Assembly: GCA_947034895.1 (NCBI GenBank)
Contig: OX344765.1
Coordinates: 9,429,001 to 9,493,000, forward strand
Reading direction: 5' to 3'
Length of the DNA: 64,000 bases
From: Rhytidiadelphus loreus
Taxonomy: Eukaryota > Streptophyta > Bryopsida > Hypnales > Hylocomiaceae
Both the position numbers and the translations under genes were made by a program. Positions within the stretch are counted from its first letter, which is position 1, and the number at the start of each line of letters is the position of its first letter. The notes under the pieces are model-generated. The model worked only from the letters and a program-made list of their open reading frames with translations, had not been told where the DNA came from and made no database searches. This document shows, in pieces, positions 11,411 to 24,683 of this stretch.

Positions 11411-14025
11411 AATTTTGAATGAATGAAATTGCAAAGAATTTTATAGATTAGTTTTCAAAAAAGGATAGCATCACTTCATTTGGATGCATATAAATAGCAT
11501 CATCTTGTACTTGAGAGTCAAGAGCCATAGATTCGACTACTTCGGAAATTTTTGGAGGTCAGATTTTTGTTGTCATTACTCCACCCTGGTTGAAGATTCA
11601 TTAGACAATGTCAATTTTGTTATAGTGGCAGAATTCCATAACATTGGCACAATAAGGACAAACATCTTCAAACATAAATCTATATCCGTTTTAGTTCTGA
11701 ACGATTTGCATACATGAATTTCACAATGTTTTGGCATCAAGAATTGAGCCAATTTAATAAAATTGACTATGTTTTCAAGTATGTTGTATAGGTGGGATGA
11801 TTCCATGGTCCTCCATCCTACAACTTGGGGGAGTTTTGGAACAATTTACCTCTAATCTTTCTTTTCAATTATTGTGGAAGAGGGACTAGAAGAGGGATTA
11901 GAGTTGTCATGAGTTAACCCCTAAAGTTCTTTTATGTTTCTAGGCCAAAACAAACTTCAAAAAACAATATTCTTTGCATTGGCAAAGCAAAGGCTCAAAT
12001 CTTCATTATTTTGTATTCTATTATGGATTCACCTACATAATTTTTTTGTTGACCTATTCAATTATATCTTACCAAAATTTTTAAGTAAAATATATTTGTA
12101 GGATTATAATGCCTAAACTTCAAAAAATAAGTTTTTCTAGCCTTTTGCAAAGATGAAGTTTTGTCTTTCAATATTTTAAAAACAGACAAACATGTGTGTC
12201 CCACCACTTGTGCATTTTAGTCAAGATGTTGGAAATTGATTTGAAAAGACTTGAAAAAAATTTAGTGAAAAATAATCTCACATTCACCTTAAAATAAATT
12301 ACTAAGTTGAAAGTGATACATGCTGAAAGAAAAACTTAAATCACTAATAATTTTGGAATGAAAATGAAAATTTGTCAATCCCCATGGTATAAATCTTCTA
12401 GCAAGCAACACTTATCCAATGTTGTCTTATGCAAGGTCTTATGAAATTACAAAATTCTTGTAATTTAGTTCAAAAAACAACTTGTAAAATAAAACTATGC
12501 TTTTTTCCCTTATTGCATTTAAAATAAAAGTCCTCATAATATTCATCTTGTTTATCATAATAGGATGTTATAATTTTTTTTGTGTAAGTATCAATCAATC
12601 AAATCAAATGAAAATTTTAAATTTTATATAAATGTAAGGTAGGAACATCCATAACCATCAATTTAAGGTTTGGGGACATGATGTCTATTAATAGACATTC
12701 AACAAATTATTGGATCCTACTAGCAAGAGAAAAACAATTTTGGTGCACTTTGAAATGTATTTTTTGGACATTGTGAGTATAACTTGTGAATTTTTAAGGA
12801 ACCCACTACAAATGCACCTAATACCAACACTAAGATTTGATATTTAGATGTACATTCTTGTAAGCACATCTATTTAGTTCCCAAGATTTTTCAAGATCTT
12901 AGAGGTGGTGGTTATGGGTACAATGACATTGATGGATGTTGCTACCTTACATTTTTAGTTGCATATAACTTTGAAAATATTTATTAAAATGACATAAAAC
13001 AAAGCTTCAAATGCGAGCATGATGATTAGAAGCTATCCTGAAAAATTTGTATAAAAGATTTTAAAATTTTAAGTTAGAGGTGCCACCCAAGTTTTTAAAA
13101 TATCTCCAAAATCTACAGACATATCTTTGTACTATGAAGATTTGAGCTAGTGAAAGGGATACTTTAGAAAAAGCATTGCATACAGTATTTACACCTAAAA
13201 ATATAAGGTGGGAGGTCCTAAAACAAACCAAACTCTAAAAACATCTTTTAACGGAGAGGAACGTTTAGCTTTCTTCAATGCACCATCAATGTACTTTTCA
13301 GTAACCATTGCAATCCAACTTCAAAAATTTGTAACTAAGGTAGAATCATCCATTCCCGACCAGGGATGAGTCTCCAACATGTAGAGGTAATCTAATTCCA
13401 ACCAAGTAAACTGTTTTTGTGGACTACCAGATTTAATCACGAGCACAATATACAAGGCTGCAAGGAGCAATTATTACATGCCATGTGTTTATTTTGAAAT
13501 TTGTACACATGAGCAGGAAGTAATCTTGTCTACAATTGGAATTGCAAAACTCTAAATGTTGGGTATGGGTCGGGAACACTTTATGCCTTCTAAAATTCAC
13601 AGAAATTTCAGTTTTGCAATTAAAATTCTGAAAATTTTGCAATCACAGTATTTTCTACGTTCCTTCACAGTAAAAATTTCCATTCCACTCAACTATTCCC
13701 CATTTGTTCCACAGATGCTTATTTGATCGGTTATGGGCAGCCTTATCTTACTTCCATGAAAGTCCAAAAAATATGAAAGAAATTGGGTTAGACTGAGATG
13801 ATAATTCCCTTTGGCTTTCTATGAAGATTTACTGAATTTTTTTTCAAGGTCCCAAAATGCGATCAGCCACAACAATCCAAAACTTGCCTAACAGCCTAAA
13901 TCTAGATTCTACAACTGTGTCTTGTTATTAATACTTCAAATTCATAGATGTCAAAACAAAAAACTGAATTTACCAATCACTGGCTTCCAGCAATTAATTA
14001 ATCTTGATTTAGGTAGGTAGGCACG
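11411..14025. other. AT-rich intergenic DNA with repeat fragments
   Basis: No gene supported. A TTAACCCCTAAAG end at 11914-11926 begins a segment that recurs in direct orientation at 25992-26198. A third copy of repeat R2 appears split, with part at about 13300-13342 and part at about 13748-13855. About 405 bases of unrelated sequence lie between the parts and may be an insertion. A word around TTTTTTGGACATTGT at about 12750-12800 recurs near 22670 and 25290. Confidence 0.4.
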
Positions 14026-14029
14026 TTAA

Positions 14030-14598
14030 CCCCTGAGCATCTGGATTCATCTTCAAAATTGACGATGTGAGAAAAAACATTATAAACTACAATTTGGAAG
14101 AATATTTTGGAATTGGTATACAAATGAAAGTTGTAGATTTTGATTTTTAAATTCTATCCTTACGGTTAGATCTACTAATGCTATCACCAATCTTTTTCTA
14201 TAAATTTTGAAAAGAAAATATCAGAATTCCTTCTAAATTCAATTACAAGTAAAATATTATCATTTTTTGAGTAAAACTTATTGGAATGGATTTGAAATAA
14301 GGTTATCTTCATATGGTGATTTTTTGAAATTTTTGTGACCTTTACATCTTTGACCTCATTTTTGCACATCTAGTTTTGAACTAAAGTCAATGCAAATTGA
14401 CCACTTGACATACTTCCACATTTGTAATTTTAGAAATTTATATATTCTAGTAACATCAAATCCAACCGATAGATAGGACAACAACTTGATAAAGTATCAC
14501 CAAAAATTAGGATGACTTTCATCCAAGTAGGAATGAGATATAAACAAGGATCTGAATCTGTTCATTGTCCAAAAAATGGATGTTGGAGCGCTCCAGGG
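14030..14598 (+). mobile_element. TTAA-flanked element, family A copy 1
   Basis: A 569-bp segment is bounded by TTAA at 14026-14029 and 14599-14602. Its ends are inverted but diverged (CCCCTGAGCATCTGG and CCCTGGAGCGCTCC). A full-length inverted copy of similar size lies at 21770-22345. Long shared words include TGATAGCATTGGTGA-type and GGTCATAG/GACCTCATTTTTGCA-type blocks. No coding capacity. Confidence 0.65.
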
Positions 14599-14677
14599 TT
14601 AACCTTTTCATAACTGGTTTCTGTGCTTTTGAAAAGGGTGAATGTGCATTTGTCGTGTAGAAGCAGAGATTAATTAA

Positions 14678-15617
14678 CCCTTAAACATCCAAACAACATT
14701 TTGGGGTGACATAGCGATTTTGGGCACCTCACTACCCACGGAATTTTTTTTTTCTTTGAAAATTTCACACAATGTGTACCCACGGAGTAGCTTTGAGGCT
14801 CAAAAATTTTCATAACTTTTGACTATATGGTTTAAAAGTTGTTGCATGATATGTAATTTTCAGTGTTCAGCGGGTAGCTTGGGCAGAAAAAAAACTTCTT
14901 TGAAAATCACTTTTAAAAAAAACAAAAATTTGAAATTGATTCTCTAGATTTTTATATGTGTGGTAAGCTTTGAATCATTTCATTTTGATTAATGAGATGA
15001 AAGTTATGAGGAATTTTAGTTTGGATTAATTTGTGGATAGTTATGGAATCTGTATTCTAAAATAAACTTTGAAGTCCTTTATTTAACTAAATTTTAAATA
15101 TTTTGGAAAAAAAATAAAAACATTAAGTGTATATTATTTATTACAACATTACAACCATTGGGATTGACATTTTTCAATTCTATAAATAATTTGTTAATAG
15201 TTTAGTATTTCTAATCATTCTCTACTTCTTTCTACTTACTATTTTTTATCTATATGTTGTACAATTCCAAATGATCTAAACTTTTTCAAGAATGTAGCCA
15301 ACTTAACTTAAGGAATGAATCCAAAGAGTAACCACCATTTTAGACATTTTTCCATACAAATGTGACCTTGTGAAGTGCAACTACCTGTACTTTCATAGGG
15401 CCGAAAAAAGGATTTTTGTCACTTCAAACATTAATATCTTGCAATCTACGTAGTGGAAAATTCCGAAATTTTTTCCACATCTTTTCAAACTATTTTACTA
15501 CAAGATCCTACGGTTACATGTGTCCAAAAATGTTCTTCATCTAAAATTTGGTGCTTGTATCAGAAATGACAGTTTTGGAGCAGTTTTGGTGAAAACATAG
15601 TCTCTAATGTTTAGGGG
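14678..15617 (+). mobile_element. TTAA-flanked element, family B copy 1
   Basis: A 940-bp segment preceded by TTAA (14674-14677) starts CCCTTAAACATCC. It ends ATGTTTAGGGG followed by GTAA, a one-base variant of TTAA. A 930-bp inverted copy spans 26203-27132 with clear similarity throughout. Its last 210 bases recur near 20125-20335 and 22347-22530. Non-coding. Confidence 0.7.
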
Positions 15618-17254
15618 GTAATTGCTGGAAGAGACTTATCTTGCTTCCTTGTTTTTTTGAAACAAATGAAACAAAATTTTGTTGCTTATCTTAATTTTTT
15701 ATGAAGGGAAGAAGGATAATTCTGGTCTAAAAGACTGACGTGAATGAAGTGTTGAAGCATGTGTCAGGTCTAGTTCCCTTATGATGAGTGACATAACATT
15801 ATATAACTTGGCAATGTTACTTTTCCTAGGCTAGGAAGGTATTCTATCTCTTTAGATGTCTAAGAGAGACTTTTGTTCATTCAAGGATTAGGGGTGGTTG
15901 AAGAGCCATATAAGACAATTTTGTTCATAGTAGGGATTTGCTTTTGAAGGATGCAAAAGGACCCACACACACATACACACCTCATTGGTAAAAAATGTTA
16001 TGTGGTGCTCTTCATGTTGGATTCTTTATTTGATAGTTTTAATTAAACCAATACTTGAAAAAATAGCATATCATCTCATGGATTTAAAAAAATAATAATG
16101 TACAAGTACTATGGTATTTCTGCAACATAAATTTATTTTATTATTGACTATGCAAAATTAGGATCACTATGAAATTTTGTTGCGAAGAAATTGATACAAT
16201 ACAATAATATATCTACTTATGTTAATTTCATTATTTTATAAATAGTGTAACTTTGATTAACTAGTATCAAATGTACTAGTATGACAAATTAATGTTGTAA
16301 AAGTAAACACTTTGATTTGCATGACATATTGAATGTGTTATGTAGAAGTAAACACTTTGATTTGCATGACAACATTTCATCAAAGTTACACCATTATTTA
16401 TCAATGCATGTGATTATAATTTATCAAAGTCATACTATTTTGTCAATGTGTGTAACATCAATTTACTAGGGGAGTGCTAGCAAGTAAGCATATAATCTAT
16501 GAGCCCATAAGCCTGAGAGTCTATATTATAGACACATTCTATAGTTATAGGTATTTATGTTATAGATACATATATTATAGACTCTTTCCATATTATAATG
16601 TACCTATATTATAGGTACATATATTATAAACCCCTTCAAATGGTTAAAGATACATACCTACAACTAGATTCAAGGCTTATAGGCTCACATTTTTGTGCTC
16701 ACACACTAGCATTATTGAATTTGCCATAATCACCCTCTTTTAATTCCTAAAGGTTCAAAGTTCTAGAATGAGTTTTAAGGATTTTGGGTAGACCCTTATG
16801 ATGTCAAAGTTTATTGTGATCTTTTGAATTTCTTAACCCCTAAAGGATGGAGGGTGTTTTGGGAGAGGAGAAGTCCAAAATTGTCAATTTTTGATGCATT
16901 GTCCAAACTAAAAATTATTATTTTTTGAAGTTCAATGATACAAAAGTGTACTAAATAAGTAAGGCAATATGTGGGGAAAATTTCATCCCATTTGAATGCA
17001 TGGTTTGAAAGAATATAACATTTGAAGTGAGTAAAAAGAACTTTTTTCATTCCTGCAAAACATGGTCAGTAGACTTTGAGCCCCCTTGGTTGAAAATTTT
17101 TCCCTACATAAAAATGATGAAAGTTATACCTCATTCATAAGTATATGATGTTAGGTTCACTTATGGAAATTTTCAAATGCAATTGAGATGTCTAACTTAC
17201 TCTAAAGCACTTTGTAATGCTCTAAATCACTTTAAAGGTTAAGGAAGTTAACCC
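15618..17254. other. AT-rich intergenic DNA
   Basis: No gene supported. An imperfect duplicated segment around 16300-16400 repeats AAGTAAACACTTTGATTTGC. TATAGGTA-type repeats lie at 16540-16630. A TTAACCCCTAAAGGATGG end occurs near 16834, without an evident partner. Confidence 0.4.
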
Positions 17255-17258
17255 TTAA

Positions 17259-18636
17259 CCCCTAAAGTCCCAAGGCACTTTCTAGGATTTTTTGCCTCAA
17301 AAAACACTGAAAAATGCCATTTCTATTGCATTGCTAAAAAAATGTAATAGATGGGTTTTTTTCATAATGCAACTGTAGGATCTTGTAGTGCACTTAAGGT
17401 AGTATGCTGTTAAATGGCACCTGACCTTAAAGTGCCATCTAGAAGATTTGTACATTTTGAATTTCAGTTATGTACCTATTTGGATGGAGCGCTTTCAGAA
17501 ACAAACTTTGACCCTTAATAACTTTTGCATACAATATCCAAATGTGGCGTTCTTTGGTGCATTGGAACCTCCTTTTACTTGCCAACATGAATATGTGAAA
17601 ATTTGACTAGTTTTATAGTAGAAACTAGGCTCAGTAGTAAAAAGTGACGGTTTTGGATGTACCCACCTTATATGAGATAATGTGGTAAAATTTTCGTGAA
17701 GTTTGACCATACGGATTGAAAGATAATTGCATTCAAAGTGAGAAGATTGTTTTTTTAGAGCCTTACCTGAAAATTTCAGATGGCAAAGACTACCTTTTGT
17801 GGTCAATTTTTACACTATGGAATTCGAATTTAATTTTTTTTTCATAATAAATAACATGTTTGGCTTATATACACCAATTATCAAGTCAATCCAAGACATA
17901 GAGAACATCCCCAAAAATCCTGCAATGCAACTATGTCCCAAGATTTGACAATACACTATTTGATTTTTGCACAAATTTTCCCACCACATAGTTCAAAAAC
18001 CCCATAATTCAAATGGTGGATTGAAGTAGGTAATCATAATTGACAAGCCAAAAAATAATTTCCAAAATTCTAAAATCTCTAATTTCTATGTTGTTTATTA
18101 GTCTAATGTGAGCTCCAAAACATAGGGCAACTCTTGAAGGATGAGTTGGCCATTGTTCCTAGGATGTTCTCGTATTGTTCCTAACATGTTCCCATGTTCC
18201 CAAAGTTCCCCTTCCATTCCCAATGCTCCTTTGATGTTCCTGATGTTAATGCTGTCGTTCGTGTGCAACTCTCTCCCCCTCGTCATCTAGCCCTCTTTCC
18301 GTCATCCAACCTTCCTCCCTTCCTCTTTCTAACCCCCACCCAGCCTAAACCCAATGCCCCCACCTCCGTCCAGCATCTGGCCTAACCTCTTGACCTCATG
18401 AAAGTCAATGCAAACAACCCTACCTAAATTGCTCCTTCTCCCTCATTTTTCCAAAACAAGTATATAACTTGTGAACCGAAGGTCCGTTTTACATTTTAAA
18501 AAAATTGTATGTGCTTGAAGCTCTTTGAAATCTCCATGTGTAGAAAAAGTTTCAAAAAATTGTGGTACAAATTGAGACTAAACAAGCCTACCTGAAATCG
18601 ATTTTGTCCCCCATAGGAACAATGGGACTTTAGGGG
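17259..18636 (+). mobile_element. TTAA-flanked element, 1378 bp
   Basis: TTAA is on both sides (17255-17258, 18637-18640). The terminal inverted repeat CCCCTAAAGTCCCA is 14 bases long and perfect. It holds a copy of dispersed repeat R3 (17510-17672). Short open frames inside show no transposase features. A related end occurs near 21027 (AAGTCCCATTGTT). Confidence 0.7.
17510..17672 (+). repeat. Dispersed repeat R3, copy 1
   Basis: The segment starting ACCCTTAATAACTTTTGCAT and ending GTACCCACCTTA recurs at 32384-32565 and 43530-43680, and partly at 34240-34305. The order of shared words (ATCCAAAT, TTGGAACC, CTTGCCAACA) is the same. Confidence 0.65.
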
Positions 18637-18640
18637 TTAA

Positions 18641-19600
18641 AGACATTTTCGTTCCTATGGAGGCAACCCAAGGAATCTACCATAGTAGTTTTAGATCAGG
18701 CAAATTGGAGAACTAGAATTGCAAGTGAATGGTGATGAAAATTTCTAAGTAGTGGCAAGAACATTTGATGCCTGCAGGTGGTGGGAGAAAACGTGACAAT
18801 TTTTTAAAAGAGTTGTTCATGGTAATTTTCGCAATTTTTGTTATTCCTTAGACAGAAGGCTCGAGAGGCATGAAATGTCCTTTAACTTAGGTTAAGTAAA
18901 CTATCAATATACTAGTCATTTTTTTATGATTTCTTGTGAAGTGAGGGAATTTTTTTAATTTTAAATCCCAATAGTGAAAAGTTACATTTGGAATATGTAG
19001 GAAAAATTTCAAGAACTATAACCACAAATTTCAAGACAATAGGGCTTAAAGTCAAAAGAATATGTTTTTTCTTGAACCAATCCAACATAGCTAACATAGT
19101 TTGACTTCCTTTAACTTTTCCAACAATTGTATGTCATGTTTTATTAGTTACATGTATGCCAAATTTCAATAGTTGATGAGTTTTTTAGTAGAAGATGCCC
19201 AAATTATTTGTATTACCCAAAAGGTTTAAGGCAACATAAATTTTGATCATAGTACCCAATCGGAAAAAAATTGTGTTCCCATTAAGGGGATACATGTTCA
19301 CACCTTGTATCAAAATTTCATAAACATCCGACCCAAATTGACTTTGTAGGAACCTACAGAAATTTTCAATTGTCCATTCAACAAACAATTGTCCTTTAGG
19401 GGTAAGGGGTCATAACTTTTATGGGAATATTACATTATTTAATTGGGTGTATGGAAGAAAAAATTATGCCTTACTATGAGCATCTACATTGTTACACCAT
19501 GCATGGATGCAACAATGAAGGGTATGTTTAGGCTTCCAAGTCCCCATTTGTGCTCTCATCCAAGGCAAAATTTTGAGATCGCTCGCCAAATGAGATCTAC
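18641..19600. other. AT-rich intergenic DNA
   Basis: I see no gene, and no repeat whose borders I can define. An AGGGGTAAGGGG word near 19400 resembles a decayed element end. Confidence 0.4.
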
Positions 19601-19602
19601 TA

Positions 19603-19889
19603 AGGTAGTATGCTCTAAAAGTGAACATGATACAAAGGTAAATTTTGCGTCCTTCAATGTATGAGCAGTGTACATTTCAGGAGGTGGTTGCTTTTAGTGA
19701 CCATTGCGTTTCAACTTCAAAAATTTGTAACTAATTCCTCAAAGGTCCAAAAGATATGAAACAACTTGGGTTAGATGCCAATTCCTTTTTTCTTCCTATG
19801 AAGATTTACTGAATTTTTTTTCAAGGAGTTTAGCTTCCCTGAAAGGCCAATTCAGGTCTTAAATGGTTGCTTTAAGAGCAAGACTACCT
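19603..19889 (+). mobile_element. TA-flanked MITE R2, copy 2
   Basis: A 287-bp element has ends AGGTAGTATGCTCTAAAAG and, reversed, AGGTAGTCTTGCTCTTAAAG. TA lies on both sides. It is the inverted counterpart of 10690-10994. Confidence 0.65.
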
Positions 19890-20124
19890 TAAGGAGCAAG
19901 TTTTAGGGTCCGCACAACTTCACAACAGTGAAGTAGCAAGTTCCTTTTTCCAAAACAAATGTGTTCTTCGAATAACAAGTTGCGGTTGGGCCAAGGGAAA
20001 GGATTGCAAGAAGAATGGTGAGCTAAACTTCTTACATTTCATGTTCCCTTTTGTACTTTTTACTTCCCTTGGTCCTCAAGGGGTTAAGAGGATTCAAAGT
20101 TTGAAAATCTCATATGATAAGGTA

Positions 20125-20335
20125 CAAAAATTTATTTATTTTCACTTTGAACACTAATATCTTACAATCCACTCAGTTATAGTGTCTAATTTTTTTTTAG
20201 ACATTCTCACACACGTTTAAGTATTTAAAAAATAAAAATAAAAATAAAAAATCTTCTATCATAGCTTTTACATTAGAAATGGCAATTTTGAAATAATTTT
20301 GGGTTGAAATGGAGTCATGAATCTTTAAGAGTTGA
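20125..20335 (+). repeat. Partial copy of element family B
   Basis: This aligns with the last 210 bases of 14678-15617 (CACTTTGAACACTAATATCTTAC, then AATGGCAATTTTG and AGTCATGAATCTTTAAGAG). It begins shortly after a solo element end, TCCTCAAGGGGTTAA, at about 20071-20085. Confidence 0.5.
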
Positions 20336-20339
20336 ATTA

Positions 20340-21765
20340 GTGAGTGCTTGACAATAGGTGACACTAATTTTACACACCCACTAATTGAACAAGTCCATAT
20401 AATTACCATTGTCCGAAAGGGAATCACCAAGAATCATATCATCATATTGCAAGGTTTACTACAATAGAACTGAAACTCACTAAACTGGTCACTAATTTCA
20501 AAAAAAGGAGAAAAAAGGGAAGGAAAAAAAAAAGTGGTGCTTTCCATGCACACGGAATAAGGACCCAACCAACATGTGTGGGTACAAGACTAATAGTATT
20601 ACCAAAATTAGTATGACCTCCCATTTGCAGCCTCCCGGCTGTTGTTTTTTTCGTTTGGTCTTTTGGATTTGAACTCCCATTTTTGCTTATTTGATCCTAT
20701 TTTTGCAAACCACCACTCCAGCAGTGAACCTAATTAGCCTTTCCTACTACCCATAACGAGATTAGATTCGGTGATTACCGGAGATGCTGAATAGTTACTG
20801 ACACCCGCCATCATTTGAATTTTTGATTTGTTTTTTTTAATATTTTATTTTATTTTGGGGGCAACGAATTTGAACTATATTTTATTAAATATTTCTTTGT
20901 ATAGCCAAACTTTTAAAATCAATTTAAATCTTTGTGAAATCGATTTAGAAATTTATTTTATTTTTTGAGATGAATTTGAAATTTTCACTAAACACCAGGT
21001 ATGATAATTAGTCTCTGCATTAGTTTAACCCCTAGTTAAAGTCCCATTGTTTCCTAGGCGAGTTCCTAGGGGAAATGGATCTCCGGCAAGCTCTTACAGT
21101 CTCAATATTTGTTGTCATTTCCTGAAACTTTTTGTGAAGATAGAAGAAAGAAACATTAACTTTCTAGGGTATAATTTTTTTAAATTTTAATCGGTGCATT
21201 GGAGCAAAAGTTATGGCACAATAAGTCCAAGTTTTAGTTTGGTGGGCAAAAACAAAATCCCTCAAAAATTTAATATAAAATAATCAAATTTTTGTTTCTC
21301 ATAGATTGTGTTTTTATCTTACGGGAAGCTTTTATTCATTCCATTTGAATTTGTTATGTGAAAGTCATGGACAATCTTGTTTTGGGGACAATTAGAGCAT
21401 CTTCTTGAAAAAATTACTCGTAGGATTCATTTCTGAATTTAATTTCTACAATTATTCAAAAGAAATAGTTTAAAATCTCTTGCTAGAACAATCTCACCAT
21501 TGAGATTAGTGTGTTTCAATTCCATCTTAGAACTAGTAATGGTTAGATTTCCTTTCAATCTTGAACCTACTTCTATTTAACAAATTTTTAATGAGTGAAA
21601 ATTAAGTATGTTTTTTTCTACCTTTTCTTTTCCTAGACTTACAATTCAATTTTTCAATACAAAAAAATTCAAAATTCAAAATTAATAGTGCAAAAATTTT
21701 AAGTTAAGATGATTGACCAAAACATCTAGTCAAATAAGGTATAAAAAAAACTCATTTTCTTCACT
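20340..21765. other. AT-rich intergenic DNA
   Basis: No gene supported. A solo TTAACCCC end near 21027 matches the right end of the 1378-bp element (AAGTCCCATTGTT). Poly-purine and poly-T runs lie at 20505-20535 and 20830-20860. Confidence 0.4.
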
Positions 21766-21769
21766 TTAA

Positions 21770-22345
21770 CCCTTAAGCTCTCCAACGTCCAATTTTTGAA
21801 TGACAAACATATTTATATTCTTGTTTCTTTCTTTTTGTTGCTTTGATGAAAGTCAACCTAATTTATGGAGATATTTTATCAATTTCTTATCCTATCTAAT
21901 GGTTGAATTTGATGTTAGTAGAGTACATATTTTTCTAAATTACAAATGTGGAAGTATGGCAAGTGGTTGACCATGTCCAAATTGCATTGACTTTGGTTCA
22001 AAATTGGATTTGCAAAAATGAGGTCATAGATTTAAAGAACACAAAAATTTCAAAAAATCATCATGTGAAGAAAAACTCATTTCAAATCCATTCCAACAAG
22101 TTTTACTCAAAAATGATAATATTTTGTTTGTAATCGACTTTAGAATGGATTTTAAAAATTTCCTTTCATAATTTATAAAAAAATATTCGTGATAGCATTG
22201 GTGAATCTAACCGTACGGATGAAATCTATAACTCAAAATCTATAACTTTTATTCGTAAATAAATTCCAAAATATTCTTCCAAATAGTACTTTATAATGAT
22301 TTTTTCCAAATCTTCAATTCTGGAGAAACTCTTGACATTTAGGGG
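21770..22345 (-). mobile_element. TTAA-flanked element, family A copy 2
   Basis: A 576-bp inverted counterpart of 14030-14598. The left flank is TTAA (21766-21769) and the right flank TTGA, one mismatch. The right end reversed reads CCCCTAAATGTCAAG. Non-coding. Confidence 0.65.
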
Positions 22346-22346
22346 T

Positions 22347-22530
22347 TGAATGCAAATATCTTGTAATCTACACTAAAAAAAATTCTAAATTTTCTTCCAC
22401 ATATTTTTAGACTAGTCTAGTATGCCAAAAAGAAATTAAATTTTTTTTTTTGTTCTTTGCAATACAAATAACAATTTTGAGTGTTTTTTGATGGTGAAAA
22501 GGCCTTGGGATTTTAGGAATTAAGTTAATT
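22347..22530 (+). repeat. Second partial copy of element family B
   Basis: It follows family A copy 2 directly. Shared words with 15405-15617 are AATATCTTGTAATCTAC, AATTTTCTTCCACAT and AACAATTTTGAGTG. It ends in a decayed GGATTTTAGGAATTAA. Confidence 0.5.
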
Positions 22531-24230
22531 ACTATAGTTACCATGATCTTTGGACACTAACTTTATATAGGAAGACATGAGACTTTTTAGGTATATACAC
22601 CTATAATTGACAAAATAAGACAATTTAGTCTTGTTGGTAGTCAAAAGGAGATTCTACATTCTTTTGAAATGCATTTTTTGGACATTGTATGAATAAACTA
22701 TGAATTTTCAAGGTATTGAAAATAGAGATTTCTAAACCAACAGTAGACTCTTATGAACAATAGTACATTTTAGGTAGTAATCTACAAATGTCGATTTTAG
22801 GAAGGTATTGGTTTTAGGTGTAGTTACCTTAAGTGAGATTGGTGGGAGGGTTTTTTTAGTGTTTAACAAGAGGAAGGAACTAGATTTCACTCAATAAGTA
22901 GTAGATGGTAACTACAGATAAAGTTCGGAGGAGAAAAATAACTTTGATCTTTCAACCCGTAGAAGATAGATGTATTTAGGACAAAAATTGTAAAAAATTA
23001 TTATCTTTTAGTGTATTGAGTAAGAATAAAAAATAAAAAGATGTTTATGAAAATTTTAGATTTTTTTGTAATAGACTATTTTGGGAATGTGTGAAAGTCA
23101 ATTTGGAAATTTTGACCACATAGTTAATTTCGGGAGTAAAGTTAGAAATGCCAATGCTTCTACCTTACTCTATTTTTGTTCTCTATACAATAGAACTTCT
23201 ATAATCCAATAACCTCTCCAAAGTGATATTATTCCTTCATTCACGGCCTAAATACATTAAAAATGTATATAATAAGTAAAAAAAGAAAAGCAGCCTCTGG
23301 TTCATCAGCTGGAAAATGTCCTCAGCGTTGTTTATGAGTTAATGCCACAACCCCTCTCTATAGCAATAACTTCTCTAATGTAATATTCTCCTCCAGTCCA
23401 AGGCTATTAACTTACCTTACGGAAGAAGTTCTACTGTATTTTGGTAAATGATCAAATTTGAACTTGCAGCGCTTTGAGATTCAATTATTGCTCAAGAGAA
23501 GTTCCCTTGCACGGGTGGCCTTGGGAATCACTCTAAATTTAATTTAATGGCAATACCCATCCCCCAATTTAATTTAATGGCAATACCCATCTCCAGCAGC
23601 TCTATTTTACTTTATTTAATTTGAATTTAAAATTAATTAAATAATTAAGTTGATATTTTTTAATGATGGTCATTGAAATGGGTCCATGTGTCATTTTCTG
23701 TATTATTGATTGTCGGTTCAGTGGTCGATCTTTTGCCAGTTGTGATACTCAGTAAGGTAGCCGACCTCATTCCGACCATATAAGCAATTTAGTGTAGTTC
23801 CAGTATGAATCTGGTGAGGAGATAAATCCCCCATGTAGAGAAATAGATTTAAAGAGGGTTCTAAATTTTTTTCATTTTTTTCCCTCAAAAATAAAATAAT
23901 TATGAATTTTTTTTGTAAAGATTCCTTCCAATCCATTTTTGTTATATAGGGTACCGCATTTCCAACCATAGGCTAATTACAAAATCGACCATGCTTCGAA
24001 GCAGGTGAAAATTGCAGCTTCAAATGTACATCTCACGATCATTGTATGAATTCAATGTACACCTCCCGACATTTGTGCTATGTGAGCTGTCACCTAATCA
24101 TGTGAGCTGTCACAAGTGATCGGAAATAAAGCAGTCTAACTAACAAAAATAGGTCTGTGGTCGGAAAGAGGTTGGCTACCTTAATGTTTGTAACCTGAGA
24201 CCACAAAGGAGGGAACTCAAGTGAAGAAAT
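22531..24230. other. AT-rich intergenic DNA
   Basis: No gene supported. A short direct duplication of AATTTAATTTAATGGCAATACCCAT-type sequence lies at about 23535-23595. Motifs like GTGAGCTGTCAC at 24085-24112 repeat twice. Confidence 0.4.
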
Positions 24231-24234
24231 TTAA

Positions 24235-24679
24235 CCCTTGAAGGATGTTGCCCCCATGACCAAGGTAGTCATCAAAGTGCTCTTATCAACTAGTGCATTC
24301 TTTATTTCTACTACAATGAATAGTCAAGTCATCCATTGGACATTGTTTGATATGAGTGTTGTTCAAGGGTTTAACCCTTAAAATACAATTTGGTTTGTGG
24401 CTAAGCAACCTGAAGAATAAAACGATAAATTTTGGAATAGGGATAGCTATACTTTTGCCAAAACCTCCTTCATAGTTTGGGATCATTCTTTCTTTATGGG
24501 TTCTTAGTCTAGGATGCAAAAGTTGTGCTACAACAACTGCAGTTCACCATCATAGACATTGAAGAATTCAAAATTTGCTTTATTAAGGCACTCATTGGAT
24601 TCCCTATGCGAGTAGAAACAAATCAAGTCTGTCCACTAGAAATATCCAAGCAAGAATTCAATTTAAGGTCCTTTAAGGG
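24235..24679 (+). mobile_element. TTAA-flanked element, 445 bp
   Basis: TTAA is at 24231-24234 and 24680-24683. The ends are CCCTTGAAGGATGTT and, reversed, CCCTTAAAGGACCTT. No second copy was found here, so the borders rest on ends and flanks only. Confidence 0.45.
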
Positions 24680-24683
24680 TTAA

